From Puniceicoccaceae bacterium (GTDB taxonomy: Bacteria > Verrucomicrobiota > Verrucomicrobiia > Opitutales > JAFGAQ01), in NCBI GenBank assembly GCA_040224245.1, contig JBEGIR010000088.1, positions 1-56,469 of the forward strand: a DNA stretch of 56,469 nt. Direction: 5' to 3'. The notes under the pieces are model-generated. The model saw nothing but the letters and a program-made list of their open reading frames with translations, was not told the DNA's origin and did no database searches. Shown here in pieces: positions 26,642 through 40,620 of the stretch. The translations under genes were made by a program, and so were the position numbers. The stretch's first letter is position 1; each line of letters begins with the position of its first letter.

Positions 26642-27559
26642 TCAGCAGTGCAGGTTTTCAGTTTTCACGAGTGCGGAAAAATCAAAGTCCTGCAAGGCGT
26701 GCACCACCAATCGTTGTGAACGCGATAAGAAATGACGCTTGAGCCACATCAGCCGAATCTCCCGATGACACGGGAAATCGCAAATGGCACGAAAGACGAC
26801 CTTGCGATGTTGATGTGCATGAGCCGCCAGGGCCGGAGTAAATGCCAAACCACAGCCTGTTTCAACAAGTCCCAGCAAGGTGTCGATCTGAGAGCTGCGC
26901 AAGGCGACAGAAGGCGACAGCCCCAACTCCTTGCAATAGGCTCCGGTCTGAGCGGCCAAACAGTGGGAGTCTTCGAGCAAGATCATGGCTTGCTCAGCTA
27001 TCTGTTCCGCAGAAACCGACGGTGCACGAGTCAGTGCATGATGCTCAGGCAACGTCAGCAAGAGTTCATCCTGAAGGAGAAGCATGGAATCACATTCCTC
27101 ATCCATCGACGTAGGCGGACTCAGCAATGCAAAGTCAATTTTCCCCATCATCAATGCTTCGGTCAGTTGTTCCGTGATCGCTTCATACAGCTCAAAACGA
27201 ACACCTGGTGCTTGTGCACGAACCGCAGTGAACAGGTGTGGGATCAGGTAAGGTGCCAAGGTTGGAATCGCACCAAAACGCAGGGTTCGCTCGTGCTCAT
27301 CCTGCACCTTGTGGATGAATTCCTCAGCCGATTGCACATCCGCAAGGATGGCCTGGGCATGCTTGAGAAATTGCTGACCCAGCAGGGTGAGGGAAACTTC
27401 GCCGCGCGACCGTTGAAAAAGCCTTCCTCCGACCTCAGATTCAAGTTTTTTGATCTGCTGGCTCAACGAGGGTTGGGAGACCCGACAGACCTCGGCCGCT
27501 CTTGAAAAATGTTTCTGCCGGGCAACTTCCAGAAAATATTTTAAGCGCTGCAACTCCAT
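26642..27559 (-). CDS. oxyR: Peroxide-sensing LysR-type regulator OxyR
   Basis: A 305-residue LysR-type activator. The N-terminal winged helix covers residues 1-60 (FSRAAEVCRVSQPSLSQQIKKLE). The sensor domain contains Cys200 and Cys209 in EDSHCLAAQTGAYC, nine residues apart exactly as Cys199 and Cys208 of E. coli OxyR, which form the disulfide on exposure to hydrogen peroxide. It is divergent from katG across a 137-base region containing an OxyR-type operator, the standard arrangement. Expected role: activate katG on oxidation and repress itself. Identity is strong from cysteine spacing plus context. Confidence 0.93.
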   Translation of the reverse strand: MELQRLKYFLEVARQKHFSRAAEVCRVSQPSLSQQIKKLESEVGGRLFQRSRGEVSLTLLGQQFLKHAQAILADVQSAEEFIHKVQDEHERTLRFGAIPTLAPYLIPHLFTAVRAQAPGVRFELYEAITEQLTEALMMGKIDFALLSPPTSMDEECDSMLLLQDELLLTLPEHHALTRAPSVSAEQIAEQAMILLEDSHCLAAQTGAYCKELGLSPSVALRSSQIDTLLGLVETGCGLAFTPALAAHAHQHRKVVFRAICDFPCHREIRLMWLKRHFLSRSQRLVVHALQDFDFSALVKTENLHC

Positions 27560-27562
27560 CTT

Positions 27563-27599
27563 ATAGTTTTCTCCTATAGTTGATTAACTTATTTATATT
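27563..27599. promoter_or_regulatory. OxyR tetramer-binding site
   Basis: ATAG (27563-27566), seven bases, CTAT (27574-27577), seven bases, TAAC (27585-27588), seven bases, TATT (27596-27599). The OxyR consensus is four such tetrads (ATAG, CTAT, ATAG, CTAT) spaced by seven; the first two match perfectly and the other two partly. It overlaps the oxyR side of the intergenic region, suiting autorepression of oxyR and activation of katG. Confidence 0.75.
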
Positions 27600-27624
27600 T
27601 CACTTATGATTAAGTTGCTGATAA

Positions 27625-29916
<2,292 letters not shown>

Positions 29917-29961
29917 CGCAGTCCAACATCGTAAAATGCGTTGAAGTATTTTGATGGATCG

Positions 29962-29994
29962 ACGGCCCTGGAATCATAGAAATTTCAGGGCCGT
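29962..29994. terminator. Strong hairpin between convergent katG and methyltransferase
   Basis: ACGGCCCTG (29962-29970) pairs perfectly with CAGGGCCGT (29986-29994), and A/T pairs plus one G-T pair extend the stem to about 13 bp around a seven-base loop. No long T-run follows on either strand, so it may work as a weak bidirectional terminator or as an RNA 3'-end stabiliser for both convergent genes. Confidence 0.6.
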
Positions 29995-30021
29995 TCGGTG
30001 CATGGATAGGGCTGCGAAAGA

Positions 30022-30660
30022 TCAGCCTGGTTTGCGGGCGATCACTTGGGTGACAGCACTCGCACCCGTATGGCCGATGCCTTCAAAAACCATGCGTTCG
30101 AGCGTGTGTCCCAGCTCAAACTCGAGTCCTTGCAGCTCCTTCTGGGCCTGCCCCCAGCTCAATAGCATGTCCGGGTCCTTCGGACCACCGGTTCCGAGCA
30201 GTAATTGCTCCGGGGAATAGGACTCCAGAACCAACACCCCGCCTGGTCGGAGTGCACGCACAATGCGCTGGTGCAGTCCTTTTCGCAAGGATTCCGGCAG
30301 GTGGCAAAAGATGGATACGATGCCGTGCCAGCAGTTCTCACCCAAGTCGAATTCACTGAGATCCGCATGCAGGTATTGGACCTCTACTCCACTGGATAGT
30401 GCGGCACTGCGCGCATGCGTGATCGCCTTTTCCGAAAAATCAACTCCCGTCACCTCATAGCCGGAACGTGCCAGGAAAACTGAATTGCGTCCTTCTCCCT
30501 CCGCCAGGCAGAGCACTCGTCCCTTGGGAATCGACGATGCCGCACTGACGAGGAAGTCGTTGGGCATTCTTCCATAATAAAATGGGTTGGATTCGTAACG
30601 GGCATCCCACATGTGCGTTTCTTGTGCGGGCCGTGAAGGTTTGTGCGGGTCAGCGGTCAT
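30022..30660 (-). CDS. Class I SAM-dependent methyltransferase (TehB-like)
   Basis: A 212-residue soluble methyltransferase. Motif I is VLCLAEGEGRNSVFLA, followed by YEVTGVDFSEKAI (acidic end of strand 2), and ALRPGGVLVLESY is the post-core motif. The WDARYESNPFYYGRMPNDFL opening is typical of TehB/thiopurine-methyltransferase-like small-molecule enzymes. Substrate unknown. Its ATG overlaps the stop of the exonuclease gene (ATGA, 30657-30660), so it is the last gene of the pyrC-DUF294-exonuclease-methyltransferase operon. A second in-frame ATG at 30612 (MWDARY) is possible, but the overlap favours the first. Confidence 0.85.
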   Translation of the reverse strand: MTADPHKPSRPAQETHMWDARYESNPFYYGRMPNDFLVSAASSIPKGRVLCLAEGEGRNSVFLARSGYEVTGVDFSEKAITHARSAALSSGVEVQYLHADLSEFDLGENCWHGIVSIFCHLPESLRKGLHQRIVRALRPGGVLVLESYSPEQLLLGTGGPKDPDMLLSWGQAQKELQGLEFELGHTLERMVFEGIGHTGASAVTQVIARKPG

Positions 30661-31274
30661 CGTGTGCTTCCGGTTCCAATATCATATTGCATACTCTGCT
30701 TCAACAGCTCCAGATTTTCACCTTTGCAGACGTTGAGCAACTTGAGGAAAATCATGGCTGTGAGAAAAGAGTCCCCCATGGCGGTGTGTCGCCCTGCTTT
30801 CCCCATGCCAAAGTGCTCGAGCAGTGCATCGAGTCCAAAATCATGCGGATCCTGCCGTGGGGGAATACACTGGTGTTCTTCGAGTTTCAGAACCAGCTCC
30901 ATCACATCCACCGCCGGATTTGGAAGGATGGCATGCCCGTGACGAAGCCTGGCGTGGTTGAGCACGATGACGTCAAAAGCCACATGATGTCCGACAAGCC
31001 AGGCGTCTCCGATAAAATCGGAAAATGCCTGCACCGCTTCCGCTTCCTCGATTCCCTGCCTCTCCGTCTCTTCCCGTGTGATCCCGTGCACCACAACTGC
31101 TGACGAGTTAAAAGGGATGCGAACCATGCACTCGAATGAGTCTTCCGGGACGATCTCATTTCCCTGAATCGCAACTGCGGCAATCGACACCAGTCGATCC
31201 CGCCCCGGATTCGTGCCTGTGGTCTCGGTATCCCAAACCACCCAGCGCCCGGGAAGCACATCACTCGATATCAT
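30657..31274 (-). CDS. DnaQ-like 3'-5' exonuclease (DEDDh)
   Basis: A 205-residue nuclease domain protein. The acidic active-site residues are visible: D15 and E17 in VVWDTETTG (Exo I), the Asp of HHVAFDV (Exo II), and the His and Asp of GRHTAMGDS (Exo III, the His making it DEDDh). Such stand-alone domains in DUF294 operons are annotated as DNA polymerase III epsilon-like or 3'-5' exonucleases; whether the substrate is DNA or RNA is unknown. It is coupled by 4-base overlaps to both neighbours: 31271-31274 with the DUF294 gene and 30657-30660 with the methyltransferase. The DUF294-exonuclease pairing is recurrent in bacteria and suggests a joint function. Confidence 0.9.
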   Translation of the reverse strand: MISSDVLPGRWVVWDTETTGTNPGRDRLVSIAAVAIQGNEIVPEDSFECMVRIPFNSSAVVVHGITREETERQGIEEAEAVQAFSDFIGDAWLVGHHVAFDVIVLNHARLRHGHAILPNPAVDVMELVLKLEEHQCIPPRQDPHDFGLDALLEHFGMGKAGRHTAMGDSFLTAMIFLKLLNVCKGENLELLKQSMQYDIGTGSTR

Positions 31275-33229
31275 TGCGCATCCTCCGAAGGTGCGAGGTA
31301 GCGTTCCTCGATCAGATTCTGAAGGTTCAGAACCGTACGAAATGTGGACTTCACCAGCTGGATTTCAAGACTGTTCAGCGTGCTCGGGTCAATCCATTTC
31401 CCATTGGTCTGCTCCTTGAGACCGGTGCGAGCAATGATGAGCAGGGATATGCGAAATCCCTCTGCAGCCTCCTGATAGATCGATTCATGCTCTTTGTCGA
31501 TTTGGGTGAGACGCACAAATCTCTCGTATGTCGACGTCACATCATGAATCCCGTGAGCAAATGCGAGCAATCGACCAAGGTCCACCAAGGGCACGTAAAC
31601 ATAGGCATCCATGTTGAAGCGCTCGGGTTTTCCCTCTTCCCCCGGACGGTTGAAGCTTTCATACACGGTGCTGTCTGGAGAATGGTCAAGTGTCGCACGT
31701 GCCAACCGACGGATGAACCCTGCATTCCGATCCATGCGTGCCTTGCGCCACAGGGTGAGATCATCCAGCAAGTGCTCAAGTCCATCCCCCGGCAACATGT
31801 CGAACCAGAGCAGGTTGCGGTAGAGTTCCTGTAAATTTTCCGTTTCGATCCACCGCGACACGTATTGCTTCCACTCGCTGAGCGGTTGACACCACTGCGG
31901 ATTGTTTTCGGTATAGCCGAGCTGATGCGCGGTCCATCCACACTTGAGCAGTCCTTCATTGATGTGGACCGCCAGTTTTGAGTAGAAATTGGCACAGGCC
32001 TGCGCATGGTCAGGATGGTCGGGCCGGTAGATCAATCCCCGATCCATGGCATTGCGCGTGAAGAGTTCCTTGCGCCCGCCCAGCCCGGCGAAGACCAGAC
32101 AAAAACTTGAAGGCGGCATGTAGCTGCCCTCTTGCCTCAAAGTATCCATGGCGAGGCGAATCACTTTTTTGACAAAATTACGGTTGAGGTCGTGCACCAC
32201 CTCTGCAAACCAGCCGATACTGTCCGCGCTGCGCAGGTCGTGCAGGGTCAGCATATCGGCGCGGTGGCGCATGTGGCTGAGTTCCTCAAAGCTGTTGATT
32301 TCTCCAATCTGCCGAATGATCACCATCGGATTATTGCCATAGTACAGCATCAGATCCCGCTCCGAAATGACTCCGCAGGCAGGACTGTGAGGAGTGCCAT
32401 CCTCCGTCAGGCAAAGGTGTTGGAATCCGGTTTTCATCATGATGCGCAGGCAACGTCCCAAGCGCGGATTTTTTTCCACGGTGATGACGGGAGAACTCAT
32501 GAATTCCTTTGCCCTCGCCTCCTTCGGAGCACGACCGGACTGCACGACTTTCGCCATGTCCGTCTTGGTCACGATGCCGAGAGGATGACCTTCCCGACTG
32601 GTTACCACGATGGCTTCAGCCTTGTGATACAACATCTTGAACGCCACTTCCTGCATCGTCTCACCTGGAGCACAGGCGATGAAACGATTGCGGGAATACT
32701 CGCTCAACTTGGTCGTCTGTTCAATGCGACCAATGAGAGAGTCCACTTCATCCTCTGCGGGAAACATTTCGACCTGATCCGCCATGGAGGGAATGCGAAA
32801 ATCAGATCGCAGACTGATGTTCGCTTTCAGATATCGGATCACGTCCGGATAGAGCGGTAGCAGGTTCGCAAATTCAATCCATGGCACTGCATACAGAATC
32901 GTATCTTCCTCCGTAACGGCCGTATTGACATAATCCCCATCCGGGTCGAGCAGGTGCCCGGTGCCAAGCAAGTCCCCGATTCCACGGAGATCCGAGAGTT
33001 CTCTTTTCCCCCGCCTTTGGCTTGTCACACGCACGGATCCTTTGTTCACCACGTAAAAGAGGGGACGGCGGCGATTTCCCTCTTCAAACACGATTTCATC
33101 CTTTTCGTGAAACTTGATGCGCACTTTGCGTGCAATCGTCTCCAGATCCCGTGTCTCCATGTACAGGAACGGCGGGTATTCCTTGAGGAAATCCGCAATG
33201 CGCTCAAAGAGACTGTTGGATAATTTCAT
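31271..33229 (-). CDS. cNMP-binding/CBS/DUF294 signalling protein, nucleotidyltransferase site degenerate
   Basis: A 652-residue soluble protein. Domains in order are a cyclic-nucleotide-binding-like domain (about 25-140), a CBS pair (about 185-300), a DUF294 nucleotidyltransferase (about 340-480) and a DUF294 C-terminal helical domain (about 500-652). Family members resemble GlnD/GlnE and are thought to sense nucleotides. In the usual active site G-S-x-G-R...T-D-x-D-N the two Asp bind metal. Here the stretch AGLGGRKELFTRNAMDRG (381-398) has Leu for Ser and Ala394 for the first Asp, keeping only Asp396. Nucleotide transfer is therefore doubtful and the protein may act as a sensor or scaffold. 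It overlaps pyrC and the exonuclease by four bases each. Confidence 0.9.
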   Translation of the reverse strand: MKLSNSLFERIADFLKEYPPFLYMETRDLETIARKVRIKFHEKDEIVFEEGNRRRPLFYVVNKGSVRVTSQRRGKRELSDLRGIGDLLGTGHLLDPDGDYVNTAVTEEDTILYAVPWIEFANLLPLYPDVIRYLKANISLRSDFRIPSMADQVEMFPAEDEVDSLIGRIEQTTKLSEYSRNRFIACAPGETMQEVAFKMLYHKAEAIVVTSREGHPLGIVTKTDMAKVVQSGRAPKEARAKEFMSSPVITVEKNPRLGRCLRIMMKTGFQHLCLTEDGTPHSPACGVISERDLMLYYGNNPMVIIRQIGEINSFEELSHMRHRADMLTLHDLRSADSIGWFAEVVHDLNRNFVKKVIRLAMDTLRQEGSYMPPSSFCLVFAGLGGRKELFTRNAMDRGLIYRPDHPDHAQACANFYSKLAVHINEGLLKCGWTAHQLGYTENNPQWCQPLSEWKQYVSRWIETENLQELYRNLLWFDMLPGDGLEHLLDDLTLWRKARMDRNAGFIRRLARATLDHSPDSTVYESFNRPGEEGKPERFNMDAYVYVPLVDLGRLLAFAHGIHDVTSTYERFVRLTQIDKEHESIYQEAAEGFRISLLIIARTGLKEQTNGKWIDPSTLNSLEIQLVKSTFRTVLNLQNLIEERYLAPSEDAQ

Positions 33230-34566
33230 CGCAAATATTCGAGAGCCAGCCCGCGAGGGTCCCCAACCACACGTCCGTTTTCAGCTACCAGATGCCCCGA
33301 TACTAACGTGTATTCGATGTTTGCATAAAACGACTCTGCTTCAAAGGGAGACCAGCCGCATCGGGAATACAGGGGATGGTTTTCCGATTTCACCGGGTAT
33401 TCGTGCTCGCGAACAACCACGATATCCGCCCAGTATCCTTCACGCAGAAACCCTCGATCCTTGATCGAAAATCGTTTTGCAACCGCATGACTCGTTGCCT
33501 CGACCAGCCGTTCCACAGTCAGTTCCCCGCGCCGCACATGTTCCCAGAGCACCTGAAGCACATGCTGCACGAGCGGAAGCCCCGACGGAGCCTGGGTGTA
33601 GGGGTTGGATTTGTATTCCAGCTCGTGAGGAGCATGGTCTGTTGCAAGAATGTCGATGCGCCCATCTTTCAGGGCCTCTATGATCGCGAGGCGATCCTGT
33701 TCCGTTTTCACGGCAGGATTGCACTTCAGGCGATGTCCGAGTGCTGCGTAGTGCGAATCATTAAAATGCAGATGATGCACACAAGCCTCCGCTGTAATCT
33801 TTTTCCCATCAATCGGACCGGGTTCAAACATCGCAAGCTCTTCCGCCGTGGTCAGATGCAGGATGTGCAAGTCGGCATCGTGCCGCCGGGCCAGTTCGAT
33901 TGCCAGTTTACTGGATGCCAGACATGCTTCCCTCGAACGGATATCGGGATGATAGCGGGCTGGGATTTCTTCACCCCAAACCGCCTTGTAACGTTCAAGA
34001 TTCGCCGCGATGATGTCATCATCCTCACAATGCGTCACTACCGGGATGGGCGCATGCTGGAAAATGCGTTCGAGAACCTCGGGTTCTGACACGCGCATAT
34101 TCCCGGTTGACGATCCCATAAACACCTTGATCCCGGGCACCCGCTTTCCGTCAACCGCCCGAACCGCATCCAGATTGGTGTTCGAACCCCCAAGATAAAA
34201 ACTGTAGTTTGCATAGGAATCGCGACTCGCCACTACGTGCTTTTCATCCAGACGCTCTGCGTCCGTGGTTGGCGGATAGGTATTGGGCATTTCCATATAG
34301 GAAGTCACTCCACCCGCCACAGCCGCCATGGATTCTGTGCGGATGGTTCCTTTCTTCGGAAACCCGGGTTCGCGAAAATGGACCTGGTCGTCAATCAGTC
34401 CTGGCAGAACCCAGGCACCAGCAACATCGATGACACGATCTGCGCGGGAGGACGGCACCGCTGAGCAAATGCGCTCGATGCGACCGTCACGCAAGATGAG
34501 ATGCGCTTCCTGCTGGATGCCTTCATTGACGACGCGGCCATTGAGCAGATGAATCGTTTCAGTCAT
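33226..34566 (-). CDS. pyrC: Dihydroorotase
   Basis: Cyclises carbamoyl-aspartate to dihydroorotate in pyrimidine synthesis. It is a 446-residue amidohydrolase. IDDQVHFREPG (58-68) is the metal-site start; the first His of the usual D-x-H-x-H is Gln, a pattern known in Bacteroidetes-type dihydroorotases. VTHCEDDD, HILHLTTAEE and ATDHAPH supply the other metal and catalytic residues, and KVFMGSSTGNM replaces the carbamylated-lysine region. It heads a minus-strand operon and its stop overlaps the DUF294 start (33226-33229). A pyrimidine gene leading a nucleotide-sensing/exonuclease operon is unusual. A dihydropyrimidinase-like activity is a less likely alternative. Confidence 0.9.
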   Translation of the reverse strand: MTETIHLLNGRVVNEGIQQEAHLILRDGRIERICSAVPSSRADRVIDVAGAWVLPGLIDDQVHFREPGFPKKGTIRTESMAAVAGGVTSYMEMPNTYPPTTDAERLDEKHVVASRDSYANYSFYLGGSNTNLDAVRAVDGKRVPGIKVFMGSSTGNMRVSEPEVLERIFQHAPIPVVTHCEDDDIIAANLERYKAVWGEEIPARYHPDIRSREACLASSKLAIELARRHDADLHILHLTTAEELAMFEPGPIDGKKITAEACVHHLHFNDSHYAALGHRLKCNPAVKTEQDRLAIIEALKDGRIDILATDHAPHELEYKSNPYTQAPSGLPLVQHVLQVLWEHVRRGELTVERLVEATSHAVAKRFSIKDRGFLREGYWADIVVVREHEYPVKSENHPLYSRCGWSPFEAESFYANIEYTLVSGHLVAENGRVVGDPRGLALEYLR

Positions 34567-34674
34567 GATGACTCAACGATGTGTCAAAACCGCCCCGGAT
34601 ACAATCCGAGATTGCGGAATCCGCACTGCATTTCCCGCTTAGGCTCCAATCCACTGCTGTGAGGAAAAGACTCC

Positions 34675-35088
34675 TTAAGCCCTTGGATTTTTCATCAATT
34701 TCTGGGCCATCAGGAATTGCAGGCGGGTTTCCATCTGCTCAATTTCGGAAGGATCCATGTTTTGATTCTTCGCTGCCTCCAGAGCTTCCTCCGCTCTCTT
34801 TTGCGCGGCTTCGATCGTGCCCAAGTCCACATCATCAATGTCCACGGCACCCTCCACCAAAATGGCAACTCGGCTACCGATGACCTCAGCAAAGCCCTTG
34901 TCGACGGCAATGCGATCCGTTTCCACGCCCTGCGTCAGGCGCAGCTCACCACGCACCACCTTTGCAAGCAGTGGAACGTGACCCGGCAGTATGCCGGTTT
35001 CGCCCAACTCGGTCGGAATGATCACAGAATCCACCTCTCGCGAGAGCAACTTGCCCTCCGGCGTGACGATTTCTACTTGAAGCGACAT
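34675..35088 (-). CDS. atpC: ATP synthase epsilon subunit
   Basis: Central-stalk subunit of F1 that links rotor to c-ring and can inhibit ATP hydrolysis. It has 137 residues. The N-terminal beta sandwich (SLQVEIVTPEGKLLSREVDSV and GILPGHVPLLAKV) and C-terminal helical hairpin (IEAAQKRAEEALEAAKN) are intact. The ATG at 35088 starts the homologous region; an in-frame upstream part to 35127 lies in the intergenic gap. It is the last gene of the atpBEFHAGDC operon, 72 bases after atpD. Confidence 0.94.
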   Translation of the reverse strand: MSLQVEIVTPEGKLLSREVDSVIIPTELGETGILPGHVPLLAKVVRGELRLTQGVETDRIAVDKGFAEVIGSRVAILVEGAVDIDDVDLGTIEAAQKRAEEALEAAKNQNMDPSEIEQMETRLQFLMAQKLMKNPRA

Positions 35089-35160
35089 GGCAGTGTTGAT
35101 TGTTCCCGCAGCTTGGAGCGAACCCACCTTTGGCTGTCGGGTGGGTTCACGAGATACGGT

Positions 35161-37519
<2,359 letters not shown>

Positions 37520-37553
37520 TCGCTCAAGTCTGGCTGAAGTTTGGGCGGCGGGT

Positions 37554-39092
37554 TTACGCTGCAGACCAGGTGGTCTTCCACGCCTTCACAGCACGATGCA
37601 AAGCCTCCACAATCTCATCCGTGAGTTTCTGTTCACGGGCGATTTGGTCCATCACGTCGCTGCCGGTGGACTCAAAATACTCTCGCAGGCTGTTCTTGGC
37701 CTCGACCATGCGTTCAACGGCAACATCGTCAAAGTAGTTGTTTTGGACCGCCCAGATGATACCGACCTGCATTTCCATTGCCAGCGGGTTCAAAATGGGC
37801 TGCTTGAACATTTCCACAATGCGCGAACCGCGGTCGAGCTGAGCCTTGGTGCGGGCGTCAAGGTCCGATCCAAACTGGGCGAAAGCGGCAAGTTCCCGGA
37901 ATTGGGCAAGCTCCAGCTTCATGCGTCCCACTGCCTTCTTGAGTGCTCCGGTTTGGGCGGAGGAACCCACACGGGATACGGAAAGGCCGACCGAGATCGC
38001 CGGGCGAATGCCCTGGTTAAAAAGGTCGGTTTCCAGAAAGATCTGTCCATCCGTGATGGAAATCACATTCGTCGGAATGTAGGCGGAAATATCGCCTGCC
38101 TGTGTTTCGATAATCGGCAACGCCGTAAGGGAACCATTACCGCTGTTCTTATTCAGGCGTGCAGCGCGCTCGAGCAGACGTGAATGGAGGTAGAACACAT
38201 CTCCCGGATAGGCCTCACGCCCGGAAGGACGCTTCAGAATAAGGGAAATCTGACGGTAGGCAACGGCCTGCTTTGAGAGATCATCATAGACGATCAGTGC
38301 ATCCCTTCCATTCTGCATGAACCACTCCCCCATCGCGCAACCGGCAAAGGGAGCGATGTACTGATTGGCCGGATTGTCGGCAGCCGGAGCCGATACAATG
38401 ATGGTGTATTTGAGCGCATCGGCTTGTTCCAGAGTGCGAATGATGCGGGCTACGTTGGCATTCTTTTGTCCGACTGCGACATAGATGGAATAAATGGGAC
38501 GGAAGGACTCGTCCCCGCTGGCAAGGCCTTTGTCATTGATGCGGGCCTGATTCACAATCGTATCAATCGCGATTGTGGTCTTGCCGGTTGCACGGTCACC
38601 AATGATGAGTTCGCGCTGACCGCGACCAATCGGAATCATCGAGTCAATTGACATGATGCCCGTCTGCACTGGCTGATCGACAGACTTGCGCGGCATGATA
38701 CCGGGGGCAATCTTTTCAACCGGATAAAATTCCTTGGCGTCGATGGGGCCTTTTCCATCAATCGGCTGGCCCAATGCATCTACGGTGCGACCCAACAGCT
38801 CCATCCCGACGGGAACTGAAAACAACCGTCCGGTCGTCTTGACCTCGTCCCCTTCCTTCAGTTTGGAGATGTCGCCAAAGATCACACAACCCACCTCATC
38901 TTCTTCAAGGTTGAGTGCCTGACCGATCAAACCTCCGGGGAACTCAATCATTTCGTTGAACATGACCTCGGAGAGTCCTTCGATGCGGGCGACTCCGTCC
39001 GCAATTGCCGCGATGCGCCCCACATTGGTCTGTTGGACCCGGGTGTCCAGATTTTTGATCTCTTGTTCGATTTGTTCGATAATGCTGCTCAT
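37554..39092 (-). CDS. atpA: ATP synthase alpha subunit
   Basis: Non-catalytic nucleotide-binding subunit of F1, 512 residues, full length. The P-loop is [10 protein letters not shown], the catalytic-interface arginine lies in [17 protein letters not shown], and [17 protein letters not shown] is the crown domain. The N-terminal helix, which binds the delta subunit, is present. Order and spacing are those of a standard atp operon. Confidence 0.98.
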   Translation of the reverse strand: MSSIIEQIEQEIKNLDTRVQQTNVGRIAAIADGVARIEGLSEVMFNEMIEFPGGLIGQALNLEEDEVGCVIFGDISKLKEGDEVKTTGRLFSVPVGMELLGRTVDALGQPIDGKGPIDAKEFYPVEKIAPGIMPRKSVDQPVQTGIMSIDSMIPIGRGQRELIIGDRATGKTTIAIDTIVNQARINDKGLASGDESFRPIYSIYVAVGQKNANVARIIRTLEQADALKYTIIVSAPAADNPANQYIAPFAGCAMGEWFMQNGRDALIVYDDLSKQAVAYRQISLILKRPSGREAYPGDVFYLHSRLLERAARLNKNSGNGSLTALPIIETQAGDISAYIPTNVISITDGQIFLETDLFNQGIRPAISVGLSVSRVGSSAQTGALKKAVGRMKLELAQFRELAAFAQFGSDLDARTKAQLDRGSRIVEMFKQPILNPLAMEMQVGIIWAVQNNYFDDVAVERMVEAKNSLREYFESTGSDVMDQIAREQKLTDEIVEALHRAVKAWKTTWSAA

Positions 39093-39142
39093 CAGGTAAA
39101 GCTGGGTGAAATTTGACGTCTGAAAGGGTTTGGGAAAGTGAT

Positions 39143-39538
39143 CTAGGCGGCGGAGTGGAGTTGGGAAAGCATGCGTCGTATCGAATGCTCCATCACATTG
39201 TCGCCCACGGTTATCTTGATGCCTGCCAACAAACTCGGATCTTCATGCAAATCCAGCTGTAGTTTGCGATCAAACTTGGTTTCGAGTGCCTGAAGCAACG
39301 ATTGTTGTGTCGCCTCCGAAAGGATTCCAGCATAGGCAACGCTTGCGGTGCATCGCCGAATCTCCTGCTGTACCGCATTGCGATAAAGGGAGAGGATCTG
39401 ACGAAGCCCACGTGGGGATTGTGCCTTCAGTGTTTCAAGCACTTCGGCAACCTTCTTCGAATCGACTCGCCCATCGGTCTTGGATAACTCAACCAGGCGC
39501 CGGATAAAGGATTTCAGTTTGGTTTGGGAAACATGCAT
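39143..39538 (-). CDS. atpH: ATP synthase delta subunit, short form
   Basis: Peripheral-stalk subunit joining the top of F1 to the b dimer. It has only 131 residues, against about 175-180 in most bacteria. The C-terminal region [30 protein letters not shown], given here as its parts KFDRKLQL and [16 protein letters not shown], is the conserved delta signature. The N-terminal helical domain that grips alpha is shortened to about 60-65 residues. No frameshifted extension is seen: atpF ends 19 bases upstream. A naturally reduced N-domain is more likely than truncation. Confidence 0.88.
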   Translation of the reverse strand: MHVSQTKLKSFIRRLVELSKTDGRVDSKKVAEVLETLKAQSPRGLRQILSLYRNAVQQEIRRCTASVAYAGILSEATQQSLLQALETKFDRKLQLDLHEDPSLLAGIKITVGDNVMEHSIRRMLSQLHSAA

Positions 39539-39556
39539 TACAGCTTGCCGGGTTAA

Positions 39557-40147
39557 TCAGCCTGCGTTCTGGATTTCACTTGCAGCACTCTCTGCAAACC
39601 GGTTGCGTTCAGTGTCATTGAGTTCGCGACTCAATACGCGTTCGGCAGTCAACGCGACCATGCGACTGGCGTGTTCCTTGACCTCTGCAAGCATCTGCTT
39701 GCGCTCAAGCGTGAGATTCTCACGTGTCTGCGCAATCATTTCTTCAGCCTTGCGCTGTGTATCGCGCTGCGTTTTTTCAATGATTTCCTTTGCGGTCTTC
39801 TGCGCCTGCGCAGTGATTTCCTTTGCTTCCAACGCGGCTGCCTTGAGAGTCTCAGCCTGCTTGCGCTCTGCTTCAGCAAGCTGGGTTTTCATTTCCTCCG
39901 CATACTGAAGGCCATCGGCAATCTTGGTGCGGCGCTGCTCCAGGACATCCAGCACCTTCTTCCAGGCACCAAAATACAGAGCGGCAAAAATGAGCAGAAA
40001 ACTCACAATCTGCGCCAACAGTGTTTTGATCTCGACGTGGAAGCCGGTGGCAATCTTCTCGATGGGACTGGAAGCGGCTACCGCATGGGCACCGTGCTCG
40101 ACTGCGTGGCCCGCAACATCAGCTGCAATTTGAAGAAGGTCGATCAT
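39557..40147 (-). CDS. atpF: ATP synthase b subunit
   Basis: Stator subunit of Fo, 196 residues. One membrane helix at about 41-60 ([20 protein letters not shown]) is followed by a long charged coiled coil (about 65-180, rich in Lys/Glu/Ala/Gln) that reaches up to F1. An unusual 37-residue N-terminal extension, rich in Ala and His ([14 protein letters not shown]), precedes the membrane helix and would lie outside the membrane. Only one b gene is present, so it should form a homodimer. Confidence 0.93.
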   Translation of the reverse strand: MIDLLQIAADVAGHAVEHGAHAVAASSPIEKIATGFHVEIKTLLAQIVSFLLIFAALYFGAWKKVLDVLEQRRTKIADGLQYAEEMKTQLAEAERKQAETLKAAALEAKEITAQAQKTAKEIIEKTQRDTQRKAEEMIAQTRENLTLERKQMLAEVKEHASRMVALTAERVLSRELNDTERNRFAESAASEIQNAG

Positions 40148-40261
40148 GTGGATTCCTGACTGGGGATTGCGTATGGGATTTGGAAATGGTCACCGGAGCC
40201 GCAGCATCCTTGCTGCCGCTCCGGAAAAACGGTAAGAGTCCGCAACAAGGCGAACACGGGT

Positions 40262-40498
40262 TCAATACAAAAACAACGAATAAAATGCAACCGCTTCGGC
40301 GAGTGCCATACCGATGATGCTCTGAACCAGAACCTTTCCGGATGCACTCGGATTGCGACCTACGGATTCCACAGCCTTGGTTCCGATCAGACCGACCCCC
40401 AGTGCGGCAGATGCGCATCCCAGGGCGGCAGTAAGTCCTTTTCCAAGGTCACCAGTAAGCTGTGCGATCACGTCGAAGTTTGAGATAATTTCTAACAT
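40262..40498 (-). CDS. atpE: ATP synthase c subunit
   Basis: Proteolipid that forms the rotor ring of Fo, 78 residues with two membrane helices. Helix 1 contains the glycine-rich ALGVGLIGTKAVES and the cytoplasmic loop is GRNPSAS. Helix 2 carries the ion-binding Glu in GMALAEAVAFYSLF. There is no Ser/Thr after the Glu and no Gln at the usual helix 1 site, so Na+ ligands are missing and H+ coupling is expected. It lies between atpB and atpF as usual. Confidence 0.95.
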   Translation of the reverse strand: MLEIISNFDVIAQLTGDLGKGLTAALGCASAALGVGLIGTKAVESVGRNPSASGKVLVQSIIGMALAEAVAFYSLFLY

Positions 40499-40620
40499 AG
40501 GATGTATTTGATTTGAGTATTGATGATTGTCGAAGCTTGAAACGCATCTCTCTTGCGGGTGAATTTCAAAACTTCAGAAAACGATGGATGTGACGGGAAA
40601 ACACATGTTTGACCAAAAAA

